A stretch of DNA of 64,000 nt, taken from the NCBI GenBank assembly GCA_018136815.1, contig CM030931.1, positions 2,149,398 through 2,213,397 on the forward strand. Reading direction: 5' to 3'. A program made the translations under genes and the position numbers. Shown piece after piece: positions 52,199 through 61,824 of this stretch. How positions within the stretch are numbered: the first letter of the stretch is position 1; every line of letters starts with the position of its first letter. Source of the stretch: Isochrysis galbana. Its lineage: Eukaryota > Haptophyta > Isochrysidales > Isochrysidaceae. Below the pieces are notes generated by a model. That model worked only from the letters and a program-made list of their open reading frames with translations. It made no database searches and was not told the DNA's origin.

Positions 52199-53285
52199 TC
52201 ACGACTCAGACCTCACAAAATCCGTAGACACACCAAATGCCGCCGTGCCAGGCAACTTTCTGAATTCTTGGAGCACAGGATATATTTGTTCGAATGCCGT
52301 GTAGATTTCGTTCCTGACTCTGCCACCCGTCAGGACGACTTTGCCCGAAACGAAAATGAGTAGTACAATCTTGGGTCGCACCATCCGGTAGATGAGGCCA
52401 GGAAACAGCTCAGGCTCATACGATGTGTAAATCGAGTGTTTGTATGCAATGCCCTCTAGACGGATGGGGAATTTGACATCGCAAGAAGCGACCTAAGGTA
52501 ATCCGGGCAAGGGAAGTTGGTCAGCGCAGGAAGTTAGGATGATGCGGCTTGAAAATGCTGTTGCAAGGGAAGAAGAGATGAGGCCAGGATGGACTTCAGC
52601 CCGCGTGGCAGCGCGACGGCACACGTACTATGTTTTGAATTTTGAAATCGGTGAATCGAGCCGGAAAATCAAGCTTCTGCACAATACGAGCGTATTTCCG
52701 TGCAGCCTGCCGTGCCTGATCACGGCAAACACACGGGTAGGCAAAGGAATGCATTGAGCCATAAGCCCAGGGAATTTATTGCATGAGGCCAAATTGTGCA
52801 ACAAAGGCCTGAGGAGCGACCGCGATTGTCCTGACGTGAGAAAACGCGTAGCTTTCGAACCTGCTCTTCCGACTTGGCCCCTGTCACTACCATCTTCCCC
52901 GATTTGAAGATCAATGCCGTTCTACATGCGACATGCACGGTGGAGGACTTGTCAGCTCTTGGGTCCTTTCTCATGTGCGACTACCATAACCCACACATTG
53001 TGCAGGTGATAAAGAGTGCGTGCCGCGCTGCGAAGCAGCTTTCCAGCACGCTTGCTATGGCGATGGGATGCGGTAGACTTACGTTTTCGGCTCTCGTATG
53101 CGCATGATGACTGCGGAGAATCGCTGAGCGCTCACAAGGAGAGGTCAGAGGTCAACATAATATTCGCACGCAACAGGTGATGGGACATGAGCCGTACCTT
53201 CGGGTTATACTCTGCGTTCCGCGCGTGCATTGCAATCGTCTTGAGGTCAAGCGCAATGCCCAGGTTGCAGGTGGCCACAATGTTC
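52199..53285 (-). CDS. TBP: TATA-box-binding protein, five exons seen, N-terminus missing
   Basis: Exons on the minus strand are 53198-53285, 53083-53123, 52861-52921, 52629-52715 and 52199-52492. All four introns (74, 161, 145 and 136 bp) are GT-AG and phases agree. The spliced sequence reads [140 protein letters not shown]. This covers both TBP half-repeats, including the [12 protein letters not shown] and [10 protein letters not shown] stirrup strands. TBP nucleates Pol I, II and III initiation complexes. The exon before 53285 and the start codon were not identified. The C-terminal tail after FRK is unusually long ([18 protein letters not shown]) and could be intron read-through. Confidence 0.95.
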
Positions 53286-53830
53286 CTGACATGATGGGAG
53301 GTGTGGGCGGTCGCCTCGCAGACGGGAAAGGGGGCTATGGGTGGGAGCAGCGAGGCAGGGAAGGGCGGATCTGTGCGCTACGGATGGCGTACTGCAAAAT
53401 GGGCCGGATGCCCGAGCTCGAGTGGCCCTGCGGCGCCTCGACGAGCGCAGTCGACGAGCTGCTTGGGAGAGGTCCCGCGCCCTCTGCCGCCATGAGAGAG
53501 GAGAAGAGAGGACGAGCGGCGGTGGGGGGAGGGAGGGGTTGTACCGGCGGGGGGAGGGGGCAGAGAATACCGGAGGGGGGAGGTCGTCACCGTTTCCGGT
53601 TTGAGTTGCAGTTGCCGCCAGTTTCCAGTTTCCAGTCTTGTGCCAGTTCCAGTTCCAATTGCCAGTTGCCAGTTGCGTACAGTTGCGTACAGTTGCGATA
53701 GTGCAACGTTGCAACTCAGTTCAACTGTCAGTTTCAGTTGCACTCCTCTCACCCTCAAAAGTCGAAAGCGATATCTCAAGGAATGAGAATGAGATAAAAA
53801 TTAATTAATTTAATAATTTTAAACAAATTT
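53286..53830. other. Upstream region of TBP
   Basis: Should contain the first TBP exon. Around 53590-53740 the plus strand has a run of imperfect CAGTTTCCAGTTGCCAGTTG repeats. The minus frame through here is not TBP's frame. Confidence 0.4.
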
Positions 53831-54205
53831 TTATGGGTCGCGGCGCGGCAAGGGGACAGGACTAGCGCTCACTCAAGACAGGACTCCCTGCCGCGGCAAG
53901 CGCAAGCACCCTTCCCCCCTTATGCCACCCAGCTCTTCACTAGCTTTCAACCTACGCTAGACGCTAGCCGGAGCGCCCCTCCCCCTCCCTCTCCCTCCAC
54001 ACTCAGACAGCCCGACAGCCCCCCACGCTAGGATCCTGTTTTGGTCTCGCAGGCAAGGGGGCCTAATGGGAGGGTGAGGAGCAACTCATTAAAGAGGAGC
54101 TGTGGGGAAGGAGATGGCTGAGTGGGGACGCTAGACCCTTGCCCTTGCGCTAGGCATGCGCAGCGACGCCACCAAGTCGCGTTCCGTCAAAAGAGGGCCA
54201 GCTGA
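53831..54205 (-). repeat. 400-bp dispersed repeat, copy 1
   Basis: Inverted relative to 61310-61725. Shared phrases include atgggtcgcggcgcggcaag, caagacaggactccctgccg, gaggagcaactc and ggaaggagatg.ctgagtggg. The right edge ends ccgtcaaaagagggccagct; the same phrase, inverted, occurs alone at 56853-56881. Confidence 0.85.
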
Positions 54206-54301
54206 TTTTCTATGTGCTTGTTTTCTTTTTGGGTAGCCACACTATTATTATTACAAAGCTAATTACGCTCCCCCACTCTCAACACACGCGGTAACCCCCA
54301 G
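54206..54301. repeat. Tail shared with 30915-31083
   Basis: cttgttttctttttgggtag..caacacacgcggtaac, immediately 3' of the duplicated gene fragment at 54302-54714. Confidence 0.7.
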
Positions 54302-54720
54302 CTACGCGGGCTGAGTTTTCATCTTCTTCGTCTTTTTCTCACATCCCTCTTCCTCAATGTCGTTCTGCTGGCAGGCGACGATGTCGCTTGGCTGATCTTG
54401 GGTGGCGAGGTCCGTGACGCGTGCGAGGACGGCCTTCTTGTTCTCCATGTAGAGTTTGCCAGCTGCTCGGTGCACTTGCACCATGGGATCCGTTTCAGCG
54501 TACGCGACCGCCATGATGTATTCCATGCAGAGGTACGCGACGGCGGCCTCGTCTCCAATGTACTTGGTTTTGGGGATCCTGTCGTACTCGTCGGAGTAGT
54601 CGCCGACGAGCATGAGGTTTGCCTTGCACCAACGGCCCATGTATGGCTTGATGAGTGCCCACATAAACGGGTAGCGTTCCTTGGCCAGATCCACTCGGAA
54701 GTCTCCACATCCACGGCCCA
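54302..54720 (-). pseudogene. Duplicated gene fragment, copy 2
   Basis: The minus frame reads CGDFRVDLAKERYPFMWALI, GRWCKANLMLVGDYSDEYDR, ETDPMVQVHRAAGKLYMENK, then VLARVTDLATQDQPSDIVAC and an acidic/basic tail ending TKKMKTQPA. Copy 1 is at 46190-46786. The C-terminal tail looks genuine here, so this copy has the true 3' end. Upstream (above 54715) it abuts LRR coding DNA on the other strand. No family recognised. Confidence 0.55.
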
Positions 54721-54759
54721 TGCCAGAGGCTGTGACGAGCAGCATCGCCAGGATGGCGC

Positions 54760-55125
54760 CGCTCATCCCGATGGGGCGAAGGAGCCGGAGGAGCCAGTTG
54801 AGGAGGAGGCGGCTGCGCAAGCCCTCGGCGCTCTCGGAGCTCTTCGGAGTGCTGCGCCCGTCGCGCTGGGCGGGCGCGGCCTCGCTGCGCGCGCTTCGAC
54901 TCGGAGGCAACGCGCTGGGGACCGACGGCATTCGGCGGATGTGCGAGGCTTGCGAGCTGCCCGAGCTGCGCGAGCTGGAGCTCAAGAAGACCGAGCTGGA
55001 GGGGGTGGCCGCCGCCTCGTGCCTGGCGCGGGCGCTCTTGCGCGGCGCGTTCCCGCGCCTCACCGAGCTCGAGCTGCGTGAGAACGCCGGCCTGGGGGCC
55101 GAGGGGATGCTCGTGGTGGCCGAGG
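54760..55125 (+). pseudogene. Leucine-rich-repeat fragment
   Basis: The frame reads ASLRALRLGGNALGTDGIRR, LPELRELELKKTELEG, then FPRLTELELRENAGLGAEGM. These are ribonuclease-inhibitor-type LRR units with L-x-x-L-x-L-x-x-N spacing. No start codon is convincing and the frame runs out at the ankyrin ORF, so this is probably an exon or a fragment. LRRs mediate protein binding. Confidence 0.6.
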
Positions 55126-55126
55126 C

Positions 55127-55606
55127 ATGTCTAGGCCCATTCAGTGGGCGGTGGTCGAGGGCCATTTGGAGATCGTCAAGCTTTTGCTCCTTGCGGGCGC
55201 TGATCCCAACTTGATTTCGGATGATGACATTGGAAGCACTCCACTGATGGATGCGATCTGCTTCGATGACCGGGACGAAATTATCGACCTCTTGCTTTAT
55301 TGTGGCGCCAATGTGAACGCTGTGGACAAGTTTGGGCGGACGCCGCTGCATTACGCCGTTGGGTTCCCGCGGTACGTCAAGATCTTGCTTTCTCATGGAG
55401 CGAACGTGCACGCGGTCGACAAATATGGCCGCACGCCTCTCATGGAGTCGTGTATCGGTCAACAAGGCCCTGACCTACTCAAAACCCGCGCACAGCTGAT
55501 GGTAAATGGTGCCGATTGGCATAACATCGACATATTTGGAATGTCAGCGGGTGATATTTTGAAAAAACAAGAGAAGGGTGCGAAGGTGCGACAGTTTTCT
55601 TACTGA
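55127..55606 (+). CDS. Ankyrin-repeat protein
   Basis: ATG at 55127 opens MSRPIQWAVVEGHLEIVKLL. About four ankyrin repeats follow: ..LLLAGADPNLISDDDIGSTP, LLLYCGANVNAVDKFGRTPL, ILLSHGANVHAVDKYGRTPL and ..MVNGADWHNIDIFGMS. The ORF is 159 residues and ends at TGA 55604-55606. Missing bulk at both sides suggests it could be a separate small protein or the last exon of an LRR-ankyrin gene. An 'AG' acceptor is possible near the ATG. Ankyrin repeats bind partner proteins; the partner is unknown. Confidence 0.75.
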   Translation: MSRPIQWAVVEGHLEIVKLLLLAGADPNLISDDDIGSTPLMDAICFDDRDEIIDLLLYCGANVNAVDKFGRTPLHYAVGFPRYVKILLSHGANVHAVDKYGRTPLMESCIGQQGPDLLKTRAQLMVNGADWHNIDIFGMSAGDILKKQEKGAKVRQFSY

Positions 55607-55629
55607 TTTTCCGCGATGATGACCGTTTT

Positions 55630-55905
55630 CCCGCGCGTAGGGTGCGCATGGAAGTTTCCGCACGCCGTCCCGGATGCGCAGAAAAAAGGGTTTCGTATGT
55701 ACTGTGCACGCATCCGCGGGGGGACCGATGCACATCGCGCCGTGCCCATGCACGGCGTGCACCGATGTGATTAGCGAAGAAGCTTTGACGGCCTATCTCT
55801 CTTATAATTTTAACAAGATCTAATGTTAAACAACTACAATACAACTGTGGACATTTGATCGCTCAATTCTACTGTTGTCCCACTATTGACGGAACGACAC
55901 CTTGT
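55630..55905. repeat. GC-palindrome repeat family, copy C
   Basis: Contains ggaagtttccgcacgccgtc, gcgcagaaaaaagggtttcg, the cgcgccgtgcccatgcacgg palindrome and the tacaactgtggacatttgat / gacggaacgacacc end. Confidence 0.85.
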
Positions 55906-56326
55906 GATTGCAAGTCATCACAGGCGCTGTGTAACGAAACATCTCTTATATGGCCAGTTTACGTAGTTGTGGGCCGCAGGGGCTACATATATGGAACGGG
56001 TTGACATGCGCACGCACGGCGTATCCGCGGGGGGACCGATGCACATCGCGCCGTGCCCACGCACGGCGTGTACATTGTGATTGCAAGTCATCATAGGTAC
56101 TGCAATGAAACATCTCTTATATGGCCAGTTTACGTAGTTGTGGGCCGCAGGGGTGCACATCGCGCCGTGCCCATGCACGGCGTGCACCGATGTGATTAGC
56201 GAAGAAGCTTTGACGGCGTCTCTCTCTTATAATTTTAACAAGATCTAATGTTAAACAACTACAATACAACTGTGGACATTTGATCGCTCAATTCGACTGA
56301 TGTCCCACTATTGACGGAACGACACC
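55906..56326. repeat. GC-palindrome repeat family, copy D
   Basis: Starts ttgtgattgcaagtcatcac. It has two catctcttatatggccagtt units and ends with attgacggaacgacacc at 56326, directly at the cap-methyltransferase fragment. Confidence 0.85.
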
Positions 56327-56729
56327 TGAAGATGGAGAGGGCACCAGCAGCTTACGCATCGGCCCACAACACGACGATGAGTTTGGTCATGGGCTGTGCT
56401 TCAGCTTGCAGGACACTGTCACACAAGATTCTGACGACCTAACCGATGCACACGAATATCTTGTCTGGCGCGAAACCCTCACACGATTGGCAGAAGCTCA
56501 TGGCCTTGTCCCGATTGCCATTGAATCAATGTACAGAGCGGTAGGCAAAATGCGCGGCAGGGACGGGCGTGGAGGCCAATCACTGCCAGTTCTGAGTGAG
56601 AAAGAGGCGCAAGTTGCGCAACTCTACTTCTCGTTCGCCTTTCGCAAGCAAGCTGGACGTGTGCCAAGCACCGACATGGCACCTTCTGGAGTTGACTGGT
56701 TGTCGAAAACTGGAGCTGACTGTTTGTAA
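56327..56729 (+). pseudogene. C-terminal part of mRNA cap (guanine-N7) methyltransferase
   Basis: The frame reads DEFGHGLCFSLQDTVTQ, then DAHEYLVWRETLTRLAEAHG and LSEKEAQVAQLYFSFAFRKQ. These match the end of Abd1/RNMT enzymes: the FG..Y.F.L..V....EYLV core, L...A..YGL, and the closing LS..E.....Y..FAF.K. The catalytic N-terminal half with the SAM-binding motif is absent, because the repeat at 55906-56326 ends exactly where homology starts. It is either a truncated copy or a last exon whose intron contains the repeats. The enzyme adds the N7-methyl to the cap in the nucleus. The stop is TAA at 56727-56729. Confidence 0.8.
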
Positions 56730-56852
56730 TTGTAATAATAGATCAAAAAGAAAACAAATAACCTTTGTAATTGTATCAATAGACCAAAAGGAAAAACAAA
56801 TAACCTTGCAATAATAATATTGGGCCTTGTAATCTGAAAAGAAAACAAATAA

Positions 56853-57030
56853 CCTGGCCCTCTTTTGACGGAACGCGACTTGGTCTGGGTCAGAGTGTTG
56901 AGTGCGCAGCCCATGCCAAGAGGTAGGGCGTGAGAGTGACTGACGGGCCCCCCCGGAGGGAAGTTAGTGCCCGGTGTAGGGGGGCGCAGAGCGCCCCCAT
57001 TGCCCCCTATTTTAACAATAGGTTGAGGAG
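56853..57030 (-). mobile_element. Truncated LINE-type 5' end
   Basis: On the minus strand the hairpin CCTATT / GTTAA / AATAGG (57006-57022) precedes ATGGGGGCGC. The next 100 bases resemble the start of 50206 onward (ttccctccggggggcc, gtcag..ac..ca.gccct). Its left edge adjoins ggccctcttttgacggaacg, which also occurs inverted at 54175-54202. Confidence 0.65.
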
Positions 57031-57119
57031 GGGAAGGAAGAGGCAAGGGCGATAGACTCGTGAGCCCTGGGAAGGGTGTACTGAAACTAGCATAGCGGGC
57101 TTTTTCAAGAAAGTTTTTT

Positions 57120-57590
57120 TAAAAGCAAGTTGGGCGGCGGAGAGGGGCGGCTGGCGACAGGAGGGTGAGATGAGGAGGGAGAGGCTCAAGGCTCAAGGCG
57201 CCTACGAGGACCCTTGCTTGTGGCAGGTATCTATCTCGAGGCGCAGTCTTTTATTTCTCGAGAAATGCTCGCGGCGAGAGCTGTAAGGGCCGTTCAGCTT
57301 CACGGACGAGAGGTTCCTCCCCCCCCCCCCGGTGCTTTTTCCTGGTGAGTCGCCCGACGTAGGTCGTAGGTCGGTTCGCCTCACTGGGGTTTCATCCATT
57401 CGGAATCCATTCGTAATTTGCTGGAGAGTTATAATGGGAGCCGGGGGTCTGCGAGGGGGGAGATTCGAAGGGTTGCATATGCGTATGTGTCTATAGTGTC
57501 AACACACGTCAAAGCGTACGGTCAGGTACGCTGATGGGTGTCGTGATAGTACCGGGCTAGTGGCAGTAGTGGTACTAACGCTCAGATGTG
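57120..57590 (+). mobile_element. 460-bp repeat, copy 2
   Basis: Plus-strand copy of the element at 7041-7500, with gcggctggcgacagg, aggcgcagtcttttatttct, gagctgtaagggccgttc, ggagccgggggtctgcgagg and gtagtggtactaacgctcag. Confidence 0.8.
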
Positions 57591-58175
57591 TTTTTTTATT
57601 ACTACTACCTACCCCCGCTGCTACACTCACAGCCTGCAAACCCCACACGGTCCAACCACACTCGCCGCTCCCCAGCCGCAATGTCTGCCTCGCTTCGCGC
57701 CCACGCCACTCTTCCCGTCTCCCTCCATGGAGGTGGTTCGGTTCAGTCCGTCATTCCATCCTTCCATACCCACATTGCGGACCGAGCCTCTCGCTCTCGC
57801 CGATCCATCTCCTTGTCCTCATCGCCCTCCAACCCCGAGCAAGAGCTCGATCCGTCACCGTAGCGACGAGTGAAGACGGTCAGATGCAAACAAATTGGTA
57901 ATTTGGTGTTCACATTACGACCAATCGACAGCGACGGCCACGGGTGGATGTTTCTGCGAGCATGGCTGTACGGGCGCACGGCTAGCGTTCCGTTGCAACC
58001 GATGGCGACAGCGAGCGCACGCTCGCATACACATAGATTGTGCGGGATGATCACCCTCAAGACAATTCACGCACCTACCCTTGGTCTACGGAAATCAGCA
58101 GTGTCTACCACATGCAGCTCACGCCCACGGTCATTTAGGAGGTGCACGAAGCCTACGATTGTTGGAGACGAGGGC
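57591..58175. other. No supportable gene
   Basis: Short Ser/Pro-rich frames at 57588-57873 and two overlapping frames near 57870-58350. None is clearly coding. It is the 3' flank of the radial-spoke gene. Confidence 0.35.
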
Positions 58176-59640
58176 TCAACTTTCATCTCCGCCCTCAGCC
58201 AACGCCCTCTCTGCAACCGCCTTGAACGCCTGATTCTCAACCTCGAGTGGTACATCCTCCGCCTCCATCAATTCATCGTCGTCAGCCATGATCGGCGGCG
58301 GCGGCGGCGGCATGAAGTTACCACTGCTGGCCGGTTGCCCCCAGCCGATGTATAGGTTCGCAAACTTGTCGTCCTTCATCTCTGCTGCAGCAAATGCGCC
58401 GGGCCACACAAGACTGCGAGAGATAGACACGGCTGCGCCACCACCTACATGCCTCGGACCAAGCACAGACCAATCGGTGGCGTCAATGGGCAGGAGAGCC
58501 GGCTTTTCCGGCTCGAGCTCTGGGCCTTTCGACTTGGGCTTCTCCCCGTCCTCATCCTCGTCCTCATCAACCGGCAAGTTGGTTGTGCGTCCGATGCCAA
58601 GAATGCCCTTATAAAAGTGGCACCACGAAGTTGACTCGCCCATTGGCCCGTTGCTCAACGGCACAAAACCCTCCTCGTCCTTCGGCACTTCCTCGATCTC
58701 TCCCTCCTCGCTCAAACGGTACTTGCCGCTTGGGCATAGAGTTGTTCCATGGACCAAGCGCGCAATTTGTGCACGGAGATAGTCCTTCTCCTTACCTGGG
58801 AATGGAGGGTAGCAGCGCACATCTGCATCAACATCGCCGGTGAAGAATTTCCTCACAATGCTCGCAGCCACGATTGCCTCCGGAGTGACGTTCGGCAACT
58901 CCACCCACGGCGCGGCCGGGTCATTTGTCACAAAGTAGGAGCACGAATTGCAGCCTGTGCCGTATTCCTCTGGCGGCACGGCAGGGGGAGGTGCATCCGG
59001 ATCTGGCTCCGGCTGCTCAAGAGCGTCGACAAATTTCGCCTCGGCAACGTAGTAATCTTTTGTTGTGCCAAGGATCTTCCCAAAGAAGCGCACAGTCGCG
59101 AGCTTCTTGGACAGCTGCAGCTTGCACAGTGATGTATAGATGCGGAAAGCCTCCTCACGTGAAAGCCCCACACCAGCCCACTCGAAGAGCACCATCTCAT
59201 CGAGCAGCGCCGGCGGCACCAACCCGTCACTGTCGTCTTCTTCGCTGCTCGACTGAACGGAACAGGGGCGAGAGACGCTCAGTCAACTTCTACCGGTGCA
59301 GGCAACAGCGATCTCGCAGGATATTTGCCACAGCTGTGTCTGCGCGCAGAGCCGCGCTGCGCTACGTCCTCACCTTGAGCAGCGCCGCGTCCTGCTCCGC
59401 CCAGGCGAACTCCTCGGTGGATACTTCCGTCGGTGCAGGCGCCACAGCCAGCGAGGCAGCCGAGAAATTGCTCGACTTGACCTGCTGCGAGATGGACTCG
59501 AACACCTCGAGCGCATCGGCCGGCTTCGAGATGAGGATCGTGGCAAGAACGTCTGTGAGCTGAGAGTAGACGCTGAGCCCGTTCTGGTCGGTCTTCTTCA
59601 GGAAGGCTAGGCCTTCCTCGGTACTGACTGAATCGGCCAT
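58176..59640 (-). CDS. Radial spoke head protein, RSP4/6 (RSPH4A/6A) family
   Basis: Exons are 59374-59640 and 58176-59252 (121-bp GT-AG intron, phase 0), giving 447 residues. Exon 1 reads MADSVSTEEGLAFLKKTDQN, GLSVYSQLTDVLATIL and FESISQQVKSSNF, the family's N-terminal pattern. Exon 2 reads FEWAGVGLSREEAFRIYTSL, YFVTNDPAAPWVELPNVTPE, IVRKFFTGDVDADVRCYPPF, KEKDYLRAQIARLVHGTTLC, then LVWPGAFAAAEMKDDKFANL and YIGWGQ. It ends in a proline run and an acidic tail. These proteins form the spoke head of motile 9+2 axonemes. The exon join (AALLK then SSSEEDDSDG) lies in the usual acidic linker. The protein is somewhat shorter than animal members. Confidence 0.95.
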
Positions 59641-60660
59641 TGCGACGAGCGCCGCTCAGAGAGCGCAGAGGGAGGAAAGAAGTGGAGAAGGAGGGGGAAG
59701 CTGCGCGCAGGCGGCACCGCGCGAGGCGCAGAACGGCAGCCTGCAAGAAACGTCCGGCGCTGCGGCAAGGTCTCTAACTTCTACACTACTAACTGCCTTC
59801 CATAGCACAAGGAAAAAAGAAAAAAGAAAGCTAGAGGCATCTCCTTCATGGGTGTGCCCCATCTCTATTGGGAATTGGGAGAGGGGGGGGGGGGGGGGGG
59901 GGGGGATCTAAGCCTTAGGCTTGGAAATGTTGCTCCAACGGGATAAAAAGTTGCCCCATGTGATAGGGTGGTCAAACATCAAACAGAAACAGTGATTTTT
60001 GACTACTACTACTAGTGACATGTGGGGGGTGGGGGTGGGGGTGGGGGGTGGGGGGGCTGCTGTTTTGACCGTCCTCCAAAGCCCAAGAAAAAACTTCCGG
60101 GGGACTCACCTGCCGCCACGAAAAATTCACGAGGAAAATGGTTGTGTCGTATTTCATACGATGGCAGACTTTTACTTCTAACCTGTGGGTTATTTTAAGC
60201 CTCAAGGTCTCGTCGGCGACATTCTACCCCTTCTCTTACTTTCTTTCGATGTCATCAAACGTTCCATGACTGTCTTCCGTCTTCTCCCCATGCATCGGTT
60301 GTAGTCTTCTGTCTTCTCCTCGTGTATCGGCGGTAGCTCCCCAGCGAGGTCTGCCCTCGTTGTTCCGACCTCTCTGTCGCATGTCTGTGCGCCGATGAGT
60401 TGCCTTGGTGCCGACGCTTGACAGTCCGTCCTGGGTGTGGTTAGTTTTCGCCCTGTTTGGATTAGTTCGTGTGTGTCTGCGTGTCGTGGGACCTTTTTGG
60501 GGCCCTGCGTTGTAGTCTCTCGTGTCTACCTTGGACCTAAGAAGCTCTCATTCTCATTCTCTCTCTTCCTCTAGCTCGCTAGCTAGCCTCGGCCCTACCC
60601 TCCAACGCCGCGCGTTGCGAGCCTCCGAACCTCCGTCTCTCTCTTCGTCCCTAGCACTCG
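59641..60660. other. Intergenic, with G-tracts
   Basis: Contains a poly-G run (about 59883-59906) and GGGGTGGGGGTGGG repeats (about 60020-60055). The second half has ordinary composition and could be the leader of the next gene. No ORF supported. Confidence 0.4.
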
Positions 60661-61310
60661 ATGGTAGACACAGTCAGACCCGACTTCTACTATGACCTTT
60701 CAGACATATTCCCGCAAGCAACAACCAACGACTCTTTCACGGCCGCGTCAGCTGCCGGCTCGATCGAACGGCCCTCTGCCTACGAGCCAGTAGTCATCGC
60801 GTGTTCGACAAGCACAAATTCCGTCTTGGTGCCTACGACCGCGCCGTTCCATAATCCCGCTCCATTTCTGCCTATGGAAACAGCGGGAACTTCTTTCGGG
60901 CCACAAGGGGTCCACTTCGTCGGAATCGGCGGCTCCGAGCCTCCGCAAGGTCCTTCTAACACAGCGACGCCATCCGCCGCTCCGTCAGACGAGCCGCTGC
61001 TCGTGGACCCACTCCGCGAGCGAGCTGAGCTCACCTCCCTTGGGACCTCGGGCTGCCCGAGGCCCGACCCCCATGACCACGGCTGTGCAAGGGAGAGGGC
61101 ATCAGCTGTCCCTTCATGGAGTACTTTGTCGAGAACCGCCAAGCCATGTATGATACCATACTCGAGGCGAATTCAAAAAAACGAATCCTCAAAGCCATAA
61201 ACACGCACGATCGTCGTCCGAAAGGTATATCGGAGGATTTCTACTTCTACGAACGAGGAGTTGCAAGTTGCAACAAATTCGCAACAGAGTGTGTGAGTTG
61301 GATGTGGCAC
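60661..61310 (+). pseudogene. Unidentified gene with a likely frameshift
   Basis: ATG at 60661 opens MVDTVRPDFYYDLSDIFPQ with good codon use to about 61090. After agggagaggg at 61089-61098 the coding pattern moves to another frame: CPFMEYFVENRQAMYDTILE, then ILKAINTHDRRPKGISEDFY. A 2-base gain in the AG run would explain it, as would an unseen short intron. Homology to the dispersed repeat begins at about 61310, cutting the ORF. The protein may be a retroelement gag or a cellular protein; no family is recognised. Confidence 0.45.
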
Positions 61311-61725
61311 GTCAGTCCCTCGCCCTCTGTTTCAAGCACCAAAAATGTCGACTCAAGACAAGAGGGAGGACATGTCTTGAGGCGGCGTCGCTGCCCATGC
61401 CTAGCGCAAGGGTATAGCGCCCCCACTCAGACATCTCCTTCCCCACAGCCACAGCTCCTCTCTGAGGAGTTGCTCCTCACCCTCCCATCAGGCCCCCTTG
61501 CCTGCGAGACCAAAGCAGGATCCTGGCGTGGAGGACTGTCTGAGTGTGGAGGGAGGGGCGCTCCGGCTAGCGCAGGTAGAAGGCTAGTGACTAGTGAAGA
61601 CCTGGGTGGCATTAGGGGGGAAGGGCGATGCTTGCGCTTGCCGCAGCAGGGAGTCCTGTCTTGAGTAAGTGCTAGTCCCGTTCCTTTGCCGCGCCGCGAC
61701 CCATAAAAATTTGTTAAAAATAAGA
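61310..61725 (+). repeat. 400-bp dispersed repeat, copy 2
   Basis: Inverted partner of 53831-54205, ending cgccgcgacccataaaaatt. Copies are about 7 kb apart in opposite directions. Confidence 0.85.
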
Positions 61726-61764
61726 ATTCTCCAGGCACCGCCCTTGCTTCCCAAAGGCTCTCTC

Positions 61765-61800
61765 ACATCTCAGTTTTGGAGCGGAGGTAGTATATACGAT
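61765..61800. repeat. Stowaway-like terminal repeat remnant
   Basis: cagttttggagcggaggtag followed by tatata resembles, inverted, 42332-42358. Only one end is visible. Confidence 0.4.
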
Positions 61801-61824
61801 ATTGGCAATGGTATATGGTTCTCA

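Noticed and set aside
53378..53779. Minus-strand ORFs upstream of TBP as its N-terminus
   Set aside because: Their frames do not join the TBP frame and consist of CAGTTG-repeat translations; the true first exon is unresolved.
54721..55465. Minus-strand extension of the duplicated gene fragment
   Set aside because: It is antisense to LRR and ankyrin coding sequence that shows clear repeat motifs, so it is a shadow.
57588..57873. Three overlapping plus-strand ORFs after the 460-bp repeat
   Set aside because: Short, Ser/Pro-rich, all three frames open equally; no coding evidence.
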